A stretch of DNA of 64,000 nucleotides from Dendrolimus kikuchii (GCA_019925095.2 CM034406.1:17960888-18024887), one strand, 5' to 3'. Shown: positions 1-11,618, numbered from the stretch's first letter. A program made the numbers and translations. Notes: a model not told the origin generated them from the letters alone.

Positions 1-1824
1 GCGGCGATGCCTCGCGTCTCCAAGCGGCAGCCTCCGTGCAAGCAGGTCCACTGGTGGACCGAGGAGCTGGGCGAGATGCGAAAGGCAGTTCGCATCATCA
101 GCCACAGGCTCAAACGCTGCAGGGCGCGCCGTCCTCCGGACTACGTCGCGGAAAATGGACTCGTGGGAGAGTTTAGGGAGGCCAGAAAGGCCCTTTCGAT
201 TGCAATACTGCAAGCGAAAGCCCGGGCTCGGGCCGAGCTCCTCGAGACGCTCGATCGGGACCCTTGGGGGCGTCCGTACCGTGGGGCTCGCAACACGTTG
301 CGGCCTTGCACATCCACGGTCACGGAAACGCTCGAACCCGAGGTGCTCCGGTCGGTTATCGACGGGCTCTTCCCGGATCCGGGAAACTTCACTCCCCCCA
401 GTATGGGTCCACCCGTTCCCGACACTCCCACGGACGAGGAGCCTCACTCCATCTCCGAGGGGGAACTAGACGTTGCCCTGGACCGGCTCCGGGGCAGGAA
501 GACGGCACCGGGACCCGACGGGGTTCCAGGTCGACTCCTCTTCCTGGCCGCTAAACATCTACGCGGCCAGCTGCGGGAACTGTTCGAAGCCTGTATTCGC
601 GCAGGTCGGCTCCCGTCGCAATGGAAGGAGGGTCGTTTGTGCCTGATTCCCAAGGGAGGTCGGCCTCCCAACGATCCGTCCGCCTTCAGGCCCATAGTGC
701 TGCTGAACGAGGTCGCTAAGGTCTTCGAAAAGATCTTGGCGGAGCGGCTCGTGAAGCATCTCGACACTGTGGAGCCGGGGCTTTCAGAAACGCAGTTCGG
801 GTTTCGGCGGAGGCGCTCCACGATGGACGCCTTCGAGACGCTGCGAACGTCAACGGACGAAGCCGTCCAAGCGAAGGATGTCGTTCTTGCGGTGTCGCTA
901 GATATAGCGAACGCCTTTAACAGCCTCCCTCATGAGACGATCAGGGAGGGGCTCCGCGCGCATGGAGTCCCCCCGTACCTCACGAGGCTGTTGGGCGCGT
1001 ACCTGCAGGATCGACATATCCTTTGGGAGGGCGGTGAGTCCGGCAATCCCGAGGTAGGTCGTCGACGCGTCGCGTGCGGCGTTCCACAGGGGTCGGTCCT
1101 CGGGCCGATTCTTTGGAACGTAGGTTATGACTGGATCCTTCGGGTTCCGGTCCTACCCGGGGTAGGGCTGATCTGCTTTGCGGACGACACCCTACTCACG
1201 GCACGCGCTGCGTCATTTGCGGAATCCGTGGACGTCGCTAACGCCGGGTTGGCGATTGTCGTAGATCGAATAGCTAGGCTGGGCTTGAGGGTCTCCCCCG
1301 CGAAAACGGAGGCCATCATGTTCCATAGGAAATTTCGCAATCCCCCCGCGGACTTGACCGTTTCGGTCCAAGGGGTGGCCATTAGAGTAGGGCCCCAGAT
1401 GAAATATCTGGGGCTAGTTCTCGATGGGAAATGGCTGTTCAAAGCGCACTTTGAGCAGCTAGTTCCCAAACTCGTCAAATCCGCGGGCGCACTCTCGAGG
1501 CTGCTTCCCAACGTAGGGGGCCCGGGAGGTGCGACGCGGAAACTTTACTCTGGCATCCTGAGGAGTATGGCACTGTACGGTGCACCCGTCTGGTCCAATG
1601 CACTTCACCGCCACACGCTCTGCGACTTGGTCAAGGCCATGCTGCAGAGCAGCGACAATTGGGGGGCTGCGGTTACTTTTTGCGAGACAGTAATGTCACT
1701 CAAGGAGGCCGCAGAACGAGACAGGGAGAGAAGTCCTGCAGCGCGTGCCAATGCGTCTTCTCGAGGTCGCCGGCCTTCAGCTGGCACCCGGAGAGGCAGG
1801 TACGCGCATTACTTCCCTCCCTGA
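1..1824 (+). CDS. Reverse transcriptase (ORF2) of R1-like LINE, 5' partial, internally deleted
   Basis: Polymerase for target-primed reverse transcription. Landmarks: GPDGVPG (about nt 511), FRPIVLLNE (685), FGFRRRRSTMDA (796), first catalytic Asp in LDIANAFNSL (codon 901-903), VPQGSVLGPI (about 1082) and the catalytic box FADD (1177-1188). No stop or frameshift is seen over 607 codons. The usual C-terminal zinc knuckle (CCHC) is missing: after NALHRH (about nt 1593-1610) the protein jumps to TLCDLVKAML. In the copy on the minus strand at 61.8-62.1 kb the same block is preceded by C-x2-C-x7-H-x4-C. I infer an in-frame internal deletion, so the RT motifs are intact but the protein is probably not autonomous. 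The first ATG in view (7-9) is not a convincing start because the frame stays open to the window edge. Confidence 0.88.
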   Translation, partial: AAMPRVSKRQPPCKQVHWWTEELGEMRKAVRIISHRLKRCRARRPPDYVAENGLVGEFREARKALSIAILQAKARARAELLETLDRDPWGRPYRGARNTLRPCTSTVTETLEPEVLRSVIDGLFPDPGNFTPPSMGPPVPDTPTDEEPHSISEGELDVALDRLRGRKTAPGPDGVPGRLLFLAAKHLRGQLRELFEACIRAGRLPSQWKEGRLCLIPKGGRPPNDPSAFRPIVLLNEVAKVFEKILAERLVKHLDTVEPGLSETQFGFRRRRSTMDAFETLRTSTDEAVQAKDVVLAVSLDIANAFNSLPHETIREGLRAHGVPPYLTRLLGAYLQDRHILWEGGESGNPEVGRRRVACGVPQGSVLGPILWNVGYDWILRVPVLPGVGLICFADDTLLTARAASFAESVDVANAGLAIVVDRIARLGLRVSPAKTEAIMFHRKFRNPPADLTVSVQGVAIRVGPQMKYLGLVLDGKWLFKAHFEQLVPKLVKSAGALSRLLPNVGGPGGATRKLYSGILRSMALYGAPVWSNALHRHTLCDLVKAMLQSSDNWGAAVTFCETVMSLKEAAERDRERSPAARANASSRGRRPSAGTRRGRYAHYFPP

Positions 1825-1949
1825 GTTAGGTTCCGTTTACCGCGGGGGGCCTTTAGCTTGCTAGGAAGAGCAAAGGACCTTCTACCCCCGCACAACGAAG
1901 TGGGGTGTGTTCTCCCAGGGCACACTCCAGGCACTTTATTGCGCTGGAT

Positions 1950-2243
1950 CGGCTGGGCGTAACTATGTTCTAAATCTCAGCCTTTCCAACACATTCAAAG
2001 CGCAGGGTCGTCAGGGAGGAGGGGGTTTTTAGTGGGTATTGGGGTTGCTCGCCCGTGCAGCAACGCTCGGAGTCTTCCACACTATTCTGTGACGTCGATC
2101 GCGGACGGAGCGCTGCCAAGAGCATACTATTGCTGCAGTGTTATCGCCCCCGACCGACGCGTGTCGTTCCCCTAGCAACGACCCAGTTTGTGCGTAAATC
2201 GGTTAAGCATTTTCCCTCGCCTCAAAACCAAAAAAAAAAAAAA
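1950..2243 (+). repeat. LINE tail unit shared with SINE-like solo copies
   Basis: The last ~290 bp of the LINE, from CGGCTGGGCG to the A-run, is the same unit found alone at 32806-33096 and 55716-56015 (plus) and at 62194-62485 (minus). The LINE is therefore a candidate partner for mobilising that short element. Confidence 0.8.
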
Positions 2244-3480
2244 TTTAGACGCAGTTACAGGTGGATTTTAGTCGTTTTACTGTAAACAACACATGTGTTA
2301 TTTTCCTTATAGGCGCATATTAATCTAATATCATTAGGAAAACCACAAATCACCTACCTATATTTGTTTAGTGCATATTGTGACAATAATAAGTCTAATA
2401 ACAAAGTTTCCATAAATTCTGGTAGCAACGCCTGACATTATACTGTAGGCATTTTAGGTTTTCGTAACCATCCAAAACAATAAACTGTATAACAAATATA
2501 ATAAAACTACGTTTTAACGGTTTTAAGCGCGGTAATTTTATTTGATTTTGTATACCAAATATATTTAGAAATACAATATATAACACATTGCGATATAACA
2601 TGTCTTATATGATCTAAGATATAACATTTGGAAATTTGCTCAGAAAACACTATTTGTCCACAAATAGCTATGTCTGATTAACACAATATAATCATACTAA
2701 TACATTTATTATAATAGCTTATGTATTTTGAAATGTATTATTATATATATGTGACTATGAGTATTTATGTATCTATTGCCTTTTTCCTACACCACGGACA
2801 CCACCTATATCGCCTGATTCAAATTTCTTTCATTTAGGTTGCCTGGAGGTGATCGCTTTGAGCGATAAGGCCGCCTATTGCATTGCCTAGAAAATATTGT
2901 AAATATGGCCTGTTTTTGTAATTGTATATTTTGGTGTGCAATAAGGTGTTATCTCTCTCTATATATAATATATTAGCGAAGCCACATTTAGAATACCTTA
3001 TGAAAATTTGAGGAGCAGCTTCAAAAACGAATTTAAAAACTTTACAAAAAACACAAAACAAATGAATGAAAAACCTATGTAACTACAAGTTCTTTACGCC
3101 AACAAAAACTATATACGAAGACACTGAAACCTTAAATCTACATCAACTAAGTATATAAATATAATACGTGCATTTTAGTAATAAAATCCTGTAAAATATA
3201 ATACAAGCAAACACTAACACTAACAAAATTATTATTCGAGCACCTAGAACAGAAAAATACGCCAAAAGAAATATTTTATACGAAGGAGCTAATATTTACA
3301 TCAAATTACCAAATGAAGTAAAGGAGTGTAAAAATATAAATTCCTATAAAAGGAAATTGAAAATTATACTTTAAAAACTTAATATTAAAAAAAAAAGTTC
3401 GTATGTATCGAAGACCTTTCAGTCAATCTCATCATTATTTGTCTTTGTTCACCTAGTTTTTAATACGCTTTTATTAGTTT
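2244..3480. other. AT-rich intergenic DNA, no gene seen
   Basis: No exon-like or conserved protein segment is visible. A short piece at about 2505-2540 (ACGTTTTAACGG, TTTTAAGCGCGGTAA) recurs at about 8265-8300 and, in variant form, at 29410-29545 and 39195-39235, so it is a decayed dispersed repeat. Confidence 0.6.
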
Positions 3481-3489
3481 CATACGTAT

Positions 3490-3760
3490 GTTAGTATGTA
3501 ACGGAATCTTTCAAGTTAAATTTGATCGACTTCCCGGTTTCCGATTGAGCTGAAATTTTGCACGTATGTGTATATCGCGTGACAATGCAATAATTTGGTA
3601 CCATGGAACTGATCTGATGATGGAGTCGGAAGGTGGCCATAGGAACTCCTGTAGGAAACAAGATAAACCCGTCGTGTTTGGGCTCGTTTAATTGTCTTGG
3701 CTAGCACTCTGCTGCTACATGATATACAGGATCTCAAAAGCTTGTATTTATAAACCTTTT
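3490..3760 (-). repeat. Dispersed repeat, mate at 36850-37155
   Basis: This segment matches 36850-37155 in the opposite orientation. Shared strings include CAGCAGAGTGCTAGCCAAGAC, read on the plus strand there and on the minus strand here, plus the 'ggtggccataggaactcctgta' region and the AAGCTTGTATTTA end. Class is unknown; no TIR or poly(A) was recognised. Confidence 0.65.
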
Positions 3761-3980
3761 AAAAAAAGCTTATTTTTACATAACGTTCCATTTTATCATA
3801 AGAGTGTATTTAATTCTTTTTTAAAAGTTTCCACGGAGAAGGGAATTAAATCACTAAATGATCACTAAAAAATGAAAAATAAATAATAGTTTAAAACAAC
3901 TAATAAATACGCTTTTTACAAAATCCAACTAAAAAATAGAAAATAAATTTTAATAAATTTGAATTAAAAATAGTGTAAGA

Positions 3981-4071
3981 AAAAATGATTTTATTGTAAA
4001 AAAAGCATGGGGTGCTTTTCAAACTATTGATACCATGCACCCCACGCTTTTTTACAATAAAATCATTCTTT
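3981..4071. repeat. Hairpin inverted repeat of ~33-bp arms
   Basis: Left arm AAAATGATTTTATTGTAAAA continues to GCATGGGGTGC. The right arm is GCACCCCACGC followed by TTTTTTACAATAAAATCATT. There is one mismatch, one length change in the A-run and a ~20-nt loop. It is a short foldback element or the remains of one. Confidence 0.7.
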
Positions 4072-4320
4072 AAATTATAGGAATTACGTTAGAATATAAA
4101 CTTTTGAGAATAAAGTTCTTTAAACTCATCTCAGCAAGAATGGGACCCTTGTATAATCGTCATGCTCGTCCCCATCGTAGGCTGTTATAGGGCAGTTGAG
4201 ACTGAAATCAACTGATATACTTTTTATCAAATTAGAAAACGCTGAAGCCATCATATTTTGTATGAGCGTTGCAAATTATGACGTCAATTCTATAACGAGT
4301 TAAATAGCGTTATAATTATA

Positions 4321-4779
4321 GTTTAAAGTCCATAGGTCCCCAAAGTGGTCCATATGGACCCCTGGCGGTCCATATCGAATTTCAAGGGGTCCACGTCAAC
4401 GAAAAGAAAATCTGGGGTCCAAGAGCTGCCAATAGGTCCACAATAGTAAATTTCATTCAAGCAAGTCGTGACGAAATTTTTAACTTTCTATAAATAAAAC
4501 AATAAAATATGATAGTCCGTGTTTGTATTTACAAGCTATAAAACATATGGTATATGGCATCAACTAGATACTATACTGAATCCAATGCAAAAAGAATTGT
4601 CAAATTTAACTAGTTCAAAATCAAAAATGTTGTTACATAACGAATCGAGCACCTCCTCCTTTTTTAAGTCGTTTAAAAAGATAGAGGAGAAAGAAAGATA
4701 GATAGGGGGTCCACCGAATGCAGTAAAAATGGGCAAGGGGTCTATGAGATAGAATAGTTTGGGGACCATTGGTTTAAAC
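4321..4779. mobile_element. hAT-type MITE with 8-bp target duplication
   Basis: The termini are CCATAGGTCCCCAAA on the left and TTTGGGGACCATTG on the right, an imperfect inverted repeat of the hAT type. The flanks are GTTTAAAG (4321-4328) and GTTTAAAC (4772-4779), matching at 7 of 8 positions, as expected for a hAT insertion. The ~443-bp body has no transposase; the short open frames inside have no recognisable motif. Confidence 0.7.
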
Positions 4780-4884
4780 AGTAATTACAATTAATTTTCT
4801 CATGACATTTTAAAGTTATGACGATGACATGGTATTTGAACACCCGCTCTTTGATATGAACATTGTTTTATAATTTATTATAAT

Positions 4885-5130
4885 ATACTAGCGTGCTCTG
4901 GAGGCATTGTCCTGTTCTGAAAAAATGAAATCTGCCAGATCTAATTGCTTGTGTAAGCAAAACATTTCATGAAAATCCTGGAACCCGATCCCAGCGCCAC
5001 CTACCGAATGCAATTGTGAATCTAAACCATACGAACATACACAAAAATTTCATCGAAATCGGTCCGACCGTTTAGGAGGAATTCAGTGACACATACACAC
5101 GAACAGAAGAATTTATATATGAAGATGTGT
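4885..5130 (+). repeat. Dispersed repeat with ATCGGTCC-CCGTTTAGGAGGA end
   Basis: It starts near ACTAGCGTGCTCTGG and ends ACACGAACAGAAGAATTTAT ATATGAAGATG. A second copy is at 23603-23810 (plus) and a reversed one at 54100-54390. It is a common kind of insect non-coding TE fragment; class not determined. Confidence 0.65.
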
Positions 5131-5439
5131 CCCTACCCTATTATTTTCGTCGAGATTAGAATATAACATTCATATTGTTTATGCAAGCTAGCTTATGTGA
5201 GAGAAACCGCATGGCATATTAAAATAAATCTACAAACCTCTTACTGTCTGTGCGGGCGCGAGGCGAGGGCTGGGAGAAGGCAAAGAGACGTGAAAGAAGA
5301 GAAGAAAAGCAAGAGAAGAGTAACTTACCTCACCACTAGTCCACAGGTACATTGCACTTTTCCCCCGTGGGTTCACACACCACTAAGATTTGACTAAGGG
5401 CCGATTGTCCAATCACCAGATAAAAGTTACATACATATA

Positions 5440-5690
5440 TACATATTATCACGACTGTTTCCCATGGGTATAGGCAGAGACTATAGATCTCCACTTGCGA
5501 TGATCCTGATAAACAACTTTCGCTTCAGCTACTTTCATTAGCCTCTTCATATATGTAAGTTTATTTGATATACTTTTTACCTGACCTCGTTTTAACACTT
5601 CTGTTATTTGATCATGGTATATTCGTCGTGGTCTACCGGTACCAACAATACCATTCACAATACTGTCATACACTTTTTTTGTGATTCTGC
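5440..5690 (-). mobile_element. RTE-like LINE 3' end, divergent
   Basis: The minus strand encodes a C-terminal block (GRPRRIYHDQI, then WRSIVSAY) that aligns with the [11 protein letters not shown] and [13 protein letters not shown] block of the other RTE-like copies here. It is interrupted and divergent. It lies head-to-head with a second fragment at 5700-6115. Confidence 0.7.
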
Positions 5691-5699
5691 ATTTTTACC

Positions 5700-6115
5700 A
5701 GGGACGGAAAGCATGAAAGCGACGTCGAAACTAGAGTAGAGCAGGTAATAAGGTGAATGGAGCGCTAAACTCTTTTATGAAAAGCCAAAAAGTGTCTGTA
5801 AAGGTACGCTTGGCTGTCAATCAATCAATTGGCATCAAGGGGTGTTGGTGCCAACACTAATGTACGGCAGTGAAAGTTGAGTGTGTCAGAAGAAGCATGA
5901 AAGTAGAATAAATGCAGTTGAAATGAGAGGTTTGAGAAATATATGTGAGGTAAGCATGAATGATATGTTACGCGGAATACACTATTCCGTATCATATCAT
6001 TCATGCTTACCTTCAGTAATAAGGGAACGTTGTGGATTGAAAGAAGATGTAATAACAGTTGAAAAAGGAATGTTTAGGTGGTTTGGGTATGTAGAGAGGA
6101 TGGATGAGAAATAAA
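5700..6115 (+). mobile_element. RTE-like LINE fragment with an internal palindrome
   Basis: Degraded plus-strand coding with LMYGSES, INAVEMRGLRNICEV and FRWFGYVERM, the block just upstream of the 3' end in RTE-like elements. Stop codons interrupt it. The coding sequence is broken at 5948-6012 by a near-perfect inverted repeat. Confidence 0.7.
5948..6012. repeat. 20-bp perfect inverted repeat, hairpin
   Basis: AGGTAAGCATGAATGATATG (5948-5967) is mirrored exactly at 5993-6012. The 25-nt middle also half-pairs (CGGAATA with TATTCCG). It sits in the middle of the LINE fragment. Confidence 0.85.
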
Positions 6116-6943
6116 AGTTATTCTATAGAATAAAACATGGGAGAACTAAAAATGACAGTGACATGAATAAAACAGTTGAATTGTTTCACTTTTGAACCAC
6201 TCAGGTTAATTTATTTGACTGATCTATCGGCCTTTGCCGAATAAAGTTATTTAATTAAATTAAAAGTGATTTTCTTTATATCGTGTTTCAACCATAATCA
6301 TATATTGCTGTGACAGCACTGACACGAGCTGTCAGAGTTTCACTTGTTTGCGCATTCTTCATTTAAAGTTTATTTTTCTTGATGGCGAGGATCCGGAGGG
6401 AGAATTTATAAGTTGTTCTTTGGCGCAACCAATCTAAATCCTTTTTTTTCAGTCTACTTCTTCTAAGTCAGCAACACTCAACCTTTTTTATAGGGGTCGT
6501 AATATTAATTTCTCGAGGTATTATAGCCGACGGTCCACCTGATGACAAGTGACATTTGCAACACGAGACTTATTACCAATGCAAATCCACTACGTTACAC
6601 ACTAATATTATACCAGGCGTATTGGTGTGAACAAAACCGAATTTGCACGTGTCCAAGCAAACCAAAATTTCTACGACAAAGTATTTTGGATATCAGTCCT
6701 TTAACCTAGAATAAAATTCCCACAAATAATAATGGAAATGAACTTTGAAACATTAGTATTAATAAATAAATATTGAAATAAGTATGTACCTATATAATAT
6801 AAGTTTAAAAACATGTGCTCAGTATAAAATAACAAGACCCATTTGTATAATCATGTTTTTATACAATCAATTATTTGATTTGATTTGATTCAAGATACGA
6901 CTTAGAAAATTATTATTGACCAAATGCTATTATAGTATTCAGC
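6116..6943. other. Gene-free stretch, AT-rich
   Basis: No coding signal recognised. AGCAACACTCAACCTTTTTTATA at 6465-6490 resembles the start of the segment at 35545-35575 (TACTCAACCTTTTTCTTATAAGGG), suggesting a decayed shared TE end. Confidence 0.5.
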
Positions 6944-7195
6944 ATTTTTTTTTTTTTTTTTTTTTATTGCAGTAGTTCAGCAGACAGGCAGACGGCCCAC
7001 TTGATGGAAAGCGATTACCATCGCCTATAGACATTTGCTACACCAAAAGTGCTATAAATGCGCTGCTGCTCTCATAAGGGAGACTGGAACCTGGTCACTA
7101 ATGCCGGAACACAACTCAAGGTTGTTATGGTGACATACTTTAGACTAGGGGTGGTAGCCATCCCATCGGGCAAATGCCCTACCACCTGGCAGCAT
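6944..7195 (-). mobile_element. SINE-like 320-bp family ('GTGCAGGAACGG' repeat), 5'-truncated
   Basis: On the minus strand the family runs from CCGTGCAGGAACGGAGAAAG through a GC-rich middle to CTGCTGAACTCCTGCAATAAA plus an A-run. This copy keeps the A-rich 3' end (seen as the T-run at 6946-6965) and stops near CTACCACCTGGCAG. Members recur at least 15 times in the window. No tRNA-like head is seen, so the class is uncertain. Confidence 0.8.
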
Positions 7196-7379
7196 TTCTT
7201 AAATGAAAATTTTTAAATGTTGACTGTTTTAAAACAATTTTATATTTAATTATTTCCTACTCGTACTAGGTCTACAAACAGACATGTTTGTTTTTATACA
7301 AGTACTGCATATAGCGCACTATTTGTTCTTGTAAGTTTGCACACCTAAAATAGCAAGGCATTGTAGCTACGTTATAAAT

Positions 7380-7625
7380 TGTAAACTGTAACTTACACAT
7401 ACATACAGACATAACTTCACGCCAGGTCCCTTGCGGGGTAGGCACGAACAGCAAAGCGCCATTCAGGCTTATTCTTACACACCTCACTTGCTTCTTTGAC
7501 ATTCATAGCTCTTGTTATGCACGCTCGTCTGTTCTTAAGGCTCCTGACATCACCTTCTGCTAGTACACGATCAATTTGATCGTGGAAGGTGTGTCGTGGC
7601 CTTCCACAACTAACTTGTAACTTGT
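7380..7625 (-). mobile_element. RTE-like LINE 3' end
   Basis: The minus strand carries the [19 protein letters not shown] and [18 protein letters not shown] coding block and ends with TACATACATACA microsatellite, the usual 3' tail of this family here. 5'-truncated, no complete frame. Confidence 0.8.
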
Positions 7626-9080
7626 AAGATTTTATAATTATGAAATGCTTGCAAATAAATTATATCTTAACTTATCAGGCTTCCAAGTCGTTCCCTCCTG
7701 AGGGTCGTCAAATGAGGGCAGTGAGTAATCGCTCTCCTCCATCGACATCAGTTTTGGTGAGCCGAATTTAATGACATGTCCAGCTGGTTACTCCATCTAT
7801 TTGGAGATCTACCACGATGTCTCTTGCCTTCAACTTTCTCAGTGACCACAAGTCCCTCCAAATCGTTTTGTGGGTTTTTTTGTGGGTTTGTGATGGACCC
7901 GAACGAGACAAAATCAAATGTTTAAAATATTTAAATAAAAATCGGACTAAATAAAATAAAACACCATTTTTTCTTTACGTTCGAATCGCAACCAACTCGA
8001 TTTGCTTTAATTATAATATCGTGAAAAACCGAGCTGCCAGTATTATAAAATTGCTACAAAAAGTATTTATTCCACAACAGGGTTATTTCTGGCTATCTGG
8101 CCAAAGCATTTCAGTATACCTTGTCGATATATACTCCTGATCTCCAATCTTGAGCTTGGAATTCTCAACATCCAACGGTAACACCACCATCATTTACCAA
8201 CATAATTAAACCTTCGCCATTCTTAATATTTTCTAAAGCTTTCGCGACTTGTATACATACTAAAACTACGTTTTAACGATTTTAAGCGCGGTAATTTATT
8301 TTTATTATTCCAACGTTTCGGCTACTTTTCAGTGGCCGTGATCACAGAAGACAAAGATGTCAAGTGTCAATGAGTACTGTTAAAGTTTTATTTAGTCTAC
8401 CGCCGACTTGTTCATTTTAATTTTGTTTATGGTTATCATTTGCTCTATGGGAGCCTGATCTAATTTGCCACCGCTTCGCAATATGTGGCTTGTAAAGAAG
8501 AAAGAAGAAGCGTCGCAAGAAACTCTTCAGCAAACATGCCTAGCTCTCATAATTTTATAGAATATTAAAATGGGTGAAAAGAAAAATAACTTCGCCATTC
8601 TTACTTAAGTCTATCAGATAAACTTCACCTCATTAAATAGGTGCGGTTATTTAGAATAATATAACACAGATTAAAAAAGATATATGCTACTCATGACTAC
8701 AGAGAGTTCATACTTCGCACAGCAAATCAACATTACCAACCAGTGTACCAATGCAGTCAGCCAGAGCCTTCAAAGCACACTTCCCTCCGACAGGGTACAG
8801 GATCTGTTATTATACTTATTTTGAGTATTTACTTTTAGATTCAATTATAATTGTTAATTATTGTATTTTAAATAAAAAAAGAATATTACATTTAAATGTT
8901 TAACCTTAAGACAAGCACAAACGCGATCTGCACTCTCATCGCGGACACATATGTGCCAATAGTGAGTTAAAGGGTTAACACAAATTATTACAAAACTTTC
9001 TTTAACGACGTTACAACAGACTTACATCACTGGAATCTCTGAAGCGTGTTCAAGGTTAGTATATCACTGTCAAGTTCTAG
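7626..9080. other. Gene-free stretch with decayed repeat pieces
   Basis: At 8262-8400 there is a piece with TTTTAAGCGCGGTAATTTAT and CAGTGGCCGTGATCACAGAAG, related to 29408-29545. Nothing else recognised; no supported exons. Confidence 0.5.
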
Positions 9081-9094
9081 GCCAAGGTCATTCT

Positions 9095-9290
9095 TCGCGC
9101 ATGCTCAGTCGATTGGGGATGTCAGCAATGTCATTTCTCCAAGATTTGATAATTAATAACCAAGTTGTCGCAGTAGAATTTTTTATTCCCGAAAATAAGT
9201 TTTCTAACTTCTTCTTTCGTAGGATTTTTTTTGCTATAGAGGCTGTTCGACTGTGGAACTCCACCCCCTTACCAATCGGATAAGCTAAAT
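9095..9290 (+). mobile_element. CR1/jockey-like LINE remnant
   Basis: A short plus-strand frame ends AIEAVRLWNSTPLPI, which resembles the late C-terminal R-x-AVRLWNSLP block of CR1/jockey-type reverse transcriptases. Too short and AT-rich to class further. Confidence 0.4.
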
Positions 9291-9374
9291 CAATTACTAC
9301 ATTTAAATGTATGATCACATATCAGTCTTACATAGACGTTTATCTGATCATTATATTTACCTCATTTATATTAT

Positions 9375-9615
9375 ATACAATGCAAAAGTGGATGGATGCA
9401 GAAGTCGTAGAAGGCCACGACACACCTTCCATGATCAAATTGATCGTGTACTAGCAGAAGTTGATGTCAGGTGTCTTAAGAACAGACGAGCGTGCATGAC
9501 AAGAGCTATGAATGTCAAAGAAGCAAGTGAGGTGTGTAAGAATAAGTCTGAATGGCGCTCTGTTGTTCGTGCCTACCCCGCAAGGGAACTGGTGTGAAGT
9601 TATCTATGTATGTAT
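9375..9615 (+). mobile_element. RTE-like LINE 3' end
   Basis: Frame with [18 protein letters not shown] through [15 protein letters not shown], then a stop and a TATGTATGTAT tail. 5'-truncated copy of the family whose longest member is at 13836-14513. Confidence 0.8.
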
Positions 9616-10140
9616 TATATTTACCTTATTAGATACTTAAAAAGAAACAATACTTAATACCCAATAAAACACATTTATTAAATATAATTTTATATATAAT
9701 GCTATAATTATCTAAAATAACGTATTAATAAAATCAAAACAGCACAAAAAAATGGGCGTCAGAAACACAAAACAAAAAAAAAACTTTAAACCATTATACA
9801 AAGTCATACGTACAAAGTTTATATTTAACTAAAATTATACTTAACTGATTTTAGCGTGTTTTAAATTTGACGTTTTAACTTCAGTAGCCGTAAACAGACT
9901 GTATATTACCTGACATTCTTGAAGTTACTGTGAAATTGGCCGAATCATTGCCAGTAAGCGTTGAAGCCAAATCACCAAAAAATAGAATATATTTTGTCGT
10001 GATAAGGTTGGACGCAAACGGGTCACCGACCACACATGCCACCAGTGACCAGCGACAAGACGTTCATAAGTTTTTTCATAGATCGGTGGCCCGTTCGCGC
10101 CCACCCTAAGAGTTAAAATCCGCTAAATGTGGTGAAAGAT
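9616..10140. other. Gene-free AT-rich stretch
   Basis: No coding segment recognised. At 10008-10110 a GC-richer patch (GGACGCAAACGGGTCACCGA and GGTGGCCCGTTCGCGCCCACC) looks like a small inverted-repeat element. Confidence 0.45.
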
Positions 10141-10149
10141 GTGAAAATG

Positions 10150-10460
10150 TAAAGCTGCATGGACACTATCAAAGTACTCTCGCACCAAGTACGCCCGGAC
10201 CGAGTACACTTGCATAGTTACACGGACACTGCTCGTATGGTGGTAATTTAAAATCTAAATGTACACAGAACTTACTTTAACGGGTTTACGCGTATGATTG
10301 TATTAAAACAAAAATTGCGTCAACATGACATACTAGTAAGTTCGGACGAATGTAAACCGCTCTTCGAGTATATTATGTAAAGCAATTTATAAAAGTGCAT
10401 TCGGTCCAAGCGTACCTACCTAAATGTATTCTATCAACGCGGCCTTATAAAATACCGCGT
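10150..10460. repeat. Repeat with GAGTACACT / GCGTAC motifs
   Basis: Contains GTACTCTCGCACCAAGTACG, CCGAGTACACTTGC and, at the far end, GGTCCAAGCGTACC. Related motif clusters occur at 12770-12865 and 63830-63990, so it is a family of palindrome-rich non-coding elements. Confidence 0.45.
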
Positions 10461-10799
10461 TAATATTCCTGATATTAAGAGAACTTGATGCGATTGTCCG
10501 TTTAACACAGATGGTATTGTAGTGAATAAATTTTAAGTTCAATATTTTTCGATTTAGGAGTTAAAGAAGCATTTATGTAAATCTTGCTACTTTTAAAAAA
10601 TACATTCATGAACCTCATGATACTTCACAAACTTCAACAATTGCCATCCAATGCTAAAAGCTTGATTAACGACTATCCAAATCAATACTTTTGATAATAT
10701 GATTATAAACAGAGATATAATGTATTTTACAATACTATTAAACAACTTACTTAAACATAATGATATATCAGGTAACAATTAATGATTGTCTTTATTTCA

Positions 10800-10912
10800 T
10801 TATAAGCTACGCACAGACGGTTTGCCGACGAGAAACCCTGCCACTTCAGTTACCGCGTTCGCTAGTTAATTGGTGGTCATCGGCAAACCTCCTGCGCCAC
10901 TGATACATAAGT
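10800..10912. mobile_element. MITE with GTTTGCCGATGA terminal repeats, copy 1
   Basis: The ends are ACGCACAGACGGTTTGCCGA and, inverted, GGCGCAGGAGGTTTGCCGATGACC. Three more copies with the same ends are at 17727-17990, 37262-37485 and 37997-38212. No coding capacity. Confidence 0.65.
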
Positions 10913-11618
10913 ATTTTATTTTGTAAACAAATGCACAGCATTGCAACCAAGGAAGAATACGAGGAATGGAAGCCGTACTGTAAAAAACGAGGAAAACTCT
11001 TCTACCGTTGATCAGAGGGCACCACAAGTCATTCTTATCTCACTTCTTGATACAGACAATCCCCAACTAAAACTGTCAACTGATATTATATTATTTACAT
11101 TTAAAATATATATTTGGGAGCTAATCAATTACAAATTAGGTTTCATAAGACATGAAGATAAAGTATAAAGACCACGCGAACGAAGTGACGGCGACAGCTA
11201 GTTAATAAATCTAATCTATTTTAGTGACATCTGGTAAACAAAATTGAACTAACATTTGAATTACACAGTTCAACCAAATTGAATAAATTTGTTTCGAAAT
11301 GGAAACGACGACAATCTATGAATCTCAATGATTCAATTTTATATTTAAGTTACATGTATCACTTTAGTAGCTTTAGCCAAACTGAAAGGCAAAATTGAAC
11401 CGTGCAATTAAAATATTGAGAATGTCACCTTTGATATTTTTCTTCCATGATTGCAACTTAAAATAATATTATTAATTTCATGTTATTCAAATAATTAAAA
11501 ATCAGCTGCCATAAGCTACCCCCAGACTTTGTAGCCACATGCCATATCATATTCCTATTATAAATTCGGACGCGTATTATGGTATCTATATTTTTAAAAA
11601 TATTATTTTATTATATTT
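10913..11618. other. Gene-free AT-rich stretch
   Basis: Nothing supported beyond short chance frames. Confidence 0.5.

Larger units (their letters stand above)
1..2243 (+). mobile_element. R1-like non-LTR retrotransposon, 5' cut by window edge
   Basis: A LINE in sense orientation. Its reading frame is open from base 1 to the stop at 1822-1824, followed by about 400 bp of 3' UTR and an A-run at 2231-2243. The endonuclease part, if present, lies beyond the left edge. The C-terminal protein block recurs at 61.7-62.1 kb, 51.7-52.2 kb, 34.1-34.7 kb and 21.0-21.3 kb in related families, so this is one of several R1-like lineages here. GC content is far above the AT-rich flank, as is usual for recently inserted R1-type elements. 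The family call rests on the RT motifs and the C-terminal layout. Confidence 0.85.
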
